A DNA stretch of 64,000 nucleotides from Manihot esculenta (lineage: Eukaryota > Streptophyta > Magnoliopsida > Malpighiales > Euphorbiaceae). Below are positions 59,568 to 64,000 of this stretch, one piece after another. Location: NCBI RefSeq assembly GCF_001659605.2, contig NC_035178.2, positions 3,377,734 to 3,441,733 of the forward strand, read 5' to 3'. How positions within the stretch are numbered: the first letter of the stretch is position 1; each line of letters begins with the position of its first letter. The position numbers were made by a program, and so were the translations under genes. The notes under the pieces are model-generated. The model ran no database searches. It was not told the DNA's origin and saw nothing but the letters and a program-made list of their open reading frames with translations.

Positions 59568-62500
59568 TGTTTTGTTATTTTAATAAATAAAAATATAAAT
59601 ATTTACCATTTTTAACATTTATGTTTTAACCTTAAAATCTTAACAATAAAATCAATTATTTCACACTCATTTTAATTTTAATCAATAAAATTATATTTAT
59701 TTTATATTTATAGTATATAATATTAAATAAACATTTATTACAAATAAATTTTTACTATATAAAATATTTCATATAAATATTATATATTAAAATATTTTAT
59801 TAAAGGTTTATATTCACTATTATAAACTATTATGTATTTTTAACATATAAAAAATTATATTTTATATTAATAAATATAAAATAAAATAAAATATTATATA
59901 TTTTATTATATAAATTCATTTTATTATAATTTTCATATGGTAACCACGTTTTTTATATGTTATTTGAAATATTCAATATTTTTATTTTACTCTTAATTTA
60001 TTATTTGATTCAATAAAAAAATATTAATAATATTAAATAAAATAAAATATTATATATTTATACTATAATTTTTTATATTTTAAATTTTATAAAAATGAGA
60101 ATCAAAAAATAAATAACAAAATTAATAAAAAAATATTCTTAAAAAATATATTTTAAAAATTATTTTATTAGACGAATAAAATTTTAAACATTATATTGTA
60201 ATTTTTATAATTTTTCGTCGATTTAATTCTTATAGGTATAATTGATATCAAATGAAAAAAATTTTAATTTTGTTATCTAATATTTAAAATTTTATATATA
60301 AATATAAACTAACTTAAATTTTTTTATTTTATAAATTTTTTAAGAAATAATTTTTGTGAACTAATAATTTTTTAGTTAAAATTAATTAAAATAAATAATT
60401 AAAGTTGAGATAATTATAAAAAAATTATTTTTATTGTTTAAAATTAGAATATAAATATAAAAAATATGTTTTATTTTTAAATCATTTTTAAAATTTTTAT
60501 AATTTAAATAAGAGAATTAATAAAAAAATAATAAAATTAAAATTTTATTGTAAATGGGAATATAATATACGTGTCATTGTATGAAATATTCGTGTGGTTT
60601 CGATTTCACTCCCATATACAGTGTGAACTCAATTGTTGTGGCCCACAAATATTTTTTCTCTCTAATATATTGTATTTTAAATCTTATTACAAAGAACATA
60701 TTTCGAAAAAAACAAAAAACTACAGACAATGGAGATCTCTTCCAAAACATCAATAACATAGTTATATAATATTTTAATTAACATAAAAATTTAAAAAATA
60801 TATAAAATAGTAAATGATGTTATAAAATAAAAAAAAAAAAATATGATGTAAGTTGAGACGGTGAGAAAGATATTCTTTCTCTTATATTTTTTTTTCTTTT
60901 ATCTGTTAATGATGTTTAACGGGTTCTCTATTACGGTGTCACATATTTTTGTCATTCAAATTCGTATATACGAATATATCAGAGTCTCTTTCTATGCCAT
61001 ACGACTATTTAATTTATGCGGCACACATGCAAGTAGAGTTGTGAAATGATTGGATCAGTTATTCTCTCTTATATCACGTTATCTAAGTTTACAATGGACC
61101 CTATCTATCTCACGCATTCAGATTATGGATTAAAATGATAGACCGGTCAATTTAAGGAGGGTTTGAAGGATTTTTGATATGTACTCCTTGTGTAAATTCG
61201 ATTTCAGGAGAGAAAATCTAATGGTCATAAGTAAATAATTTTATAATTTATAAAAATAAAATGTGATTTAGTAAAATATAATATTTATTATATTTTATTA
61301 GATAAGACTTATTTAGTATCGAAAAATACATGAATAATTATTAAAAAAATTAAATTGACAGTTGAATACATGACACCAATTAGATTTATATCCGTATATT
61401 TTTCTTTAGAATATAAACTTATAAATTTATAAGCGAATAATATCATATATATTTGATTTAAATTAATTTAATAAGCAATTAAAATTTTGAATAATTATAT
61501 GTTTAATAAAATAATCCTTACAAAAAATTGATAAATAGTTTATATATATTTATTAATAAACAATAATTTTGAGTATGCAAATATCTATACTGAAGTTGTA
61601 GGAGATAAATGTATATTTTTATATAACAAAAAGAGGATCATATCATTTTTAATAGTTTTATAATTGTGCAACTTTAATTTTTAAATCGTTTTTTTATTTA
61701 TAAATATTTTTCTATAATCTATGATATATAAAAAATGAAAAGAAGGGAGAGAATAATGAGATTAATAAATAAAATTAATATGAAATTTTATTATAATTTA
61801 GAAAATGTTTAATTTTAATTGGTTTGTTTAGTTTTCTATTTAAATATAGATTATATTTTAAAGAATATGATTGTTATTTTAAATTTTATTAATTTAATTA
61901 AAATATAAATTAGTTCAAATAGAATATAAAGTATTTTCTTTAATAACCCTAAAATTTAATTAATATTGCATATGAAACTGAGGAATCCTAATTAAGGAAA
62001 AAAAACCGGCCAACAGTCTTTCTTATATTTGGAATTTAATAGTTATATTATGTAAAAATTAGAATTAACTGTTGTAAATATATTAAAAATCTTAAATAAA
62101 TTTGGCAATTGCATGTGACTCAAAAAAAATTCATCCCATTTCTATTTTTATAATTACACTCTATTTTTTTATAATTTATCAATTAAACTTTACACTTTTA
62201 ATTTATATCATATCATTAAATTTTTCATTAAAAATTAATGAAATTACTACGTTATTGCTATGATATGTCAATAAAATTCAAAGTATAATTAATTATAATT
62301 TAAAATGTCAGAATTTAATTACCATATCAATATACTATGTTAGTGAAGTTCGAAGTATAATTAATTATAATTTAAAATATCAGAATTTAATTGATAAATT
62401 TTTAAAATTTAAAATTTAATTGAAAATTTTTTTAAAAATTTAAGTTTTTTAAATTATTTCTCTTAAAATAAAAATTTATAATATTAAAAAATTATTTACA

Positions 62501-64000
62501 TTATTATTATTATAAATTTTTTAATTTTATCAGTAATTTAATATTATAAATTTATTATCGTAATTAAAAAATTATAATCAATAATATATATTAATTACAT
62601 TTTATAATATATGATGTGATTGAAAAATAAAATTATACTTGATTAAACCTAAAAAAAAATATAAGATGGTGGTAGGTGCTTCAACCCTCATAATGTATAA
62701 TGGATAAAAAATTTATTTAAAACTTTAGTGTAAAAGATAAAATTGATTTAAAAGTATATTTCATGCTATTTATTTTTTAGAATATAAAATAATAAATAAT
62801 TATAACTATTTTTTAATATAATATTTTTTTTTTACTTTCAACTATATTATTAATTTTTATTTTTTAAAATTATAATAATAATTAGCGTGATTTAATTCAA
62901 AATAAAATTAATATACTAAATTATTGATAAAATTAAAATATCTATAATAATGCTAAAAATTATTTTTTTAATATTATTAATTTTAATTTTAAGAGAAATA
63001 ATTAAAAAATCTTAATTTTTAAAAAAATTTATAATTGTATCTTAAATTTTAAAATTTATCAATTAAATCTTGATTTTTTAAGTTATAATTAATTATATTT
63101 TAAATTTCGCTACGTCCCAAAATAGTGTCGTAAGTTAACGTGTTAGATGAAATGGAAATTCTATGAATTTTTAATAGAAAATTTAATGACAGGATATGAT
63201 TGAAATGAAAATAAAAGTGTTAAATTTAATTGACTAATTATAAAAATATTAAATTTAATTGACGGATTATAAAAAAATAATGGGCAATTGTAAAAATGAA
63301 AAAAAAAAGAATTCTTTTGCCATTAACTCAATATATTATATTAAATTTAATATCATATGTACTTTAGGGTTAATTTTAATAAAAAATTAAATTTATTTAA
63401 AATTTTAAATATAACATAATATATATTGATATGATATAATATTCACTTAAAATAAAATTATCAACTATTACCATTAAATAGAATCACATTATAAGAACTT
63501 AATAAACTGACATACAGTTACAAAAATTTTGTTCATAAAAAAGAAGATCAGATACCGTAACATTTAGTATATCATCAAAACTGTTTTTTCTTTAATTGAG
63601 CGAGTTTTGATAGAAAATTACCGTTAACGGATACAGTCAATAAACGCGAAATGCAATATTTATTAATAGATACTAGTCAAATTTTTAGGAGATGTGACAA
63701 CTAACTTCACTTTTTTATAATATAAAATTAATAATTACAGAATTTAAAATACACATTTTTATATAATTATTTTTTAATTTAAAATTATTTATTACACTCG
63801 TTATTTTTTTGCAAATAACTAATTTAAATATCAAAATAGCTATTACAAGCACCAATTACTTTATTTTTTTTATAAATTGATGGATTGCAATGTAAATTTA
63901 TTTTAACCATATCATATATTATTTATGATATTAAATTATATATTATTCATGATATTAAAATATTAAATAAGTTTAATAAAAGATTAAATTTTTGTAATGA
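59568..64000. other. Extremely AT-rich intergenic DNA
   Basis: Mostly A/T with short frames that have no domains. The only structured item I find is the LTR-like relic near 62650. The region 60560-61150 is slightly less AT-rich, without a recognisable gene. Confidence 0.5.
62650..62760 (-). mobile_element. LTR relic related to the one at 20393
   Basis: ATATAAGATGGTGGTAGGTG, then GGATAAAAAATTTATTTAAA and ACTTTAGTGTAAAAGATAA, follows the same order as 20470-20580 (ATATGAGATGGTGGTGGGTG ... TTTTAGTGTTAAAGAATAA) with heavy AT drift and a deletion. It is short and decayed, and orientation follows the 20393 copy. Confidence 0.45.

Noticed and set aside
1..64000. CRISPR arrays, bacterial operons or phage-like defence systems
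   Set aside because: The window is plant nuclear DNA; the direct repeats present are microsatellites, minisatellites or transposon repeats.

Overview
The window is nuclear DNA from a flowering plant, most likely a eudicot. Genes are split by GT-AG introns, the protein families are plant-specific (remorin, HECATE-type bHLH, class B heat-shock factor, RALF peptide, BOI-type RING protein), and intergenic DNA is very AT-rich with LTR retrotransposons, MITEs and a Pack-MULE. A rosid, perhaps in the Malpighiales, is a guess from protein resemblance only. There is no bacterial, organellar or viral gene content and no CRISPR.

Layout. The 3' end of a remorin gene (+) opens the window and converges on a complete five-exon oil-body-type lipase (-), whose 1.7-kb third intron holds a fold-back element. 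Next comes a nearly intact 6.8-kb LTR retrotransposon (8388-15212, minus orientation) with a perfect 5-bp target duplication, primer site and polypurine tract. Instead of pol it carries minisatellite arrays and fragments resembling host PI4K-gamma and PARN genes. About 7 kb of AT-rich DNA with a decayed Gypsy gag follows. Then come an intronless HECATE-like bHLH gene (-), an eight-exon RID3/IPI3 WD40 gene (-) with a Stowaway MITE in an intron, and HSFB4 (-). A stretch of almost 12 kb without a recognisable gene precedes a BOI-like RING E3 ligase (-), a RALF34-like peptide gene (+) and an LEA_2/NHL-type membrane protein (-). The right end holds a 1.85-kb Pack-MULE with 9-bp target duplications, carrying pieces of an alcohol dehydrogenase, an LRR receptor kinase and possibly a signal-peptide exon. 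After it come a broken subtilase fragment and AT-rich DNA.

The host genes do not form a pathway or cluster. Several belong to families with developmental roles (HEC, HSFB4, RID3, RALF34), but adjacency implies no joint function. The unusual content is in the two gene-capturing mobile elements. Exon boundaries were placed by hand from splice consensus plus reading-frame continuity; every complete gene model closes to a whole number of codons.
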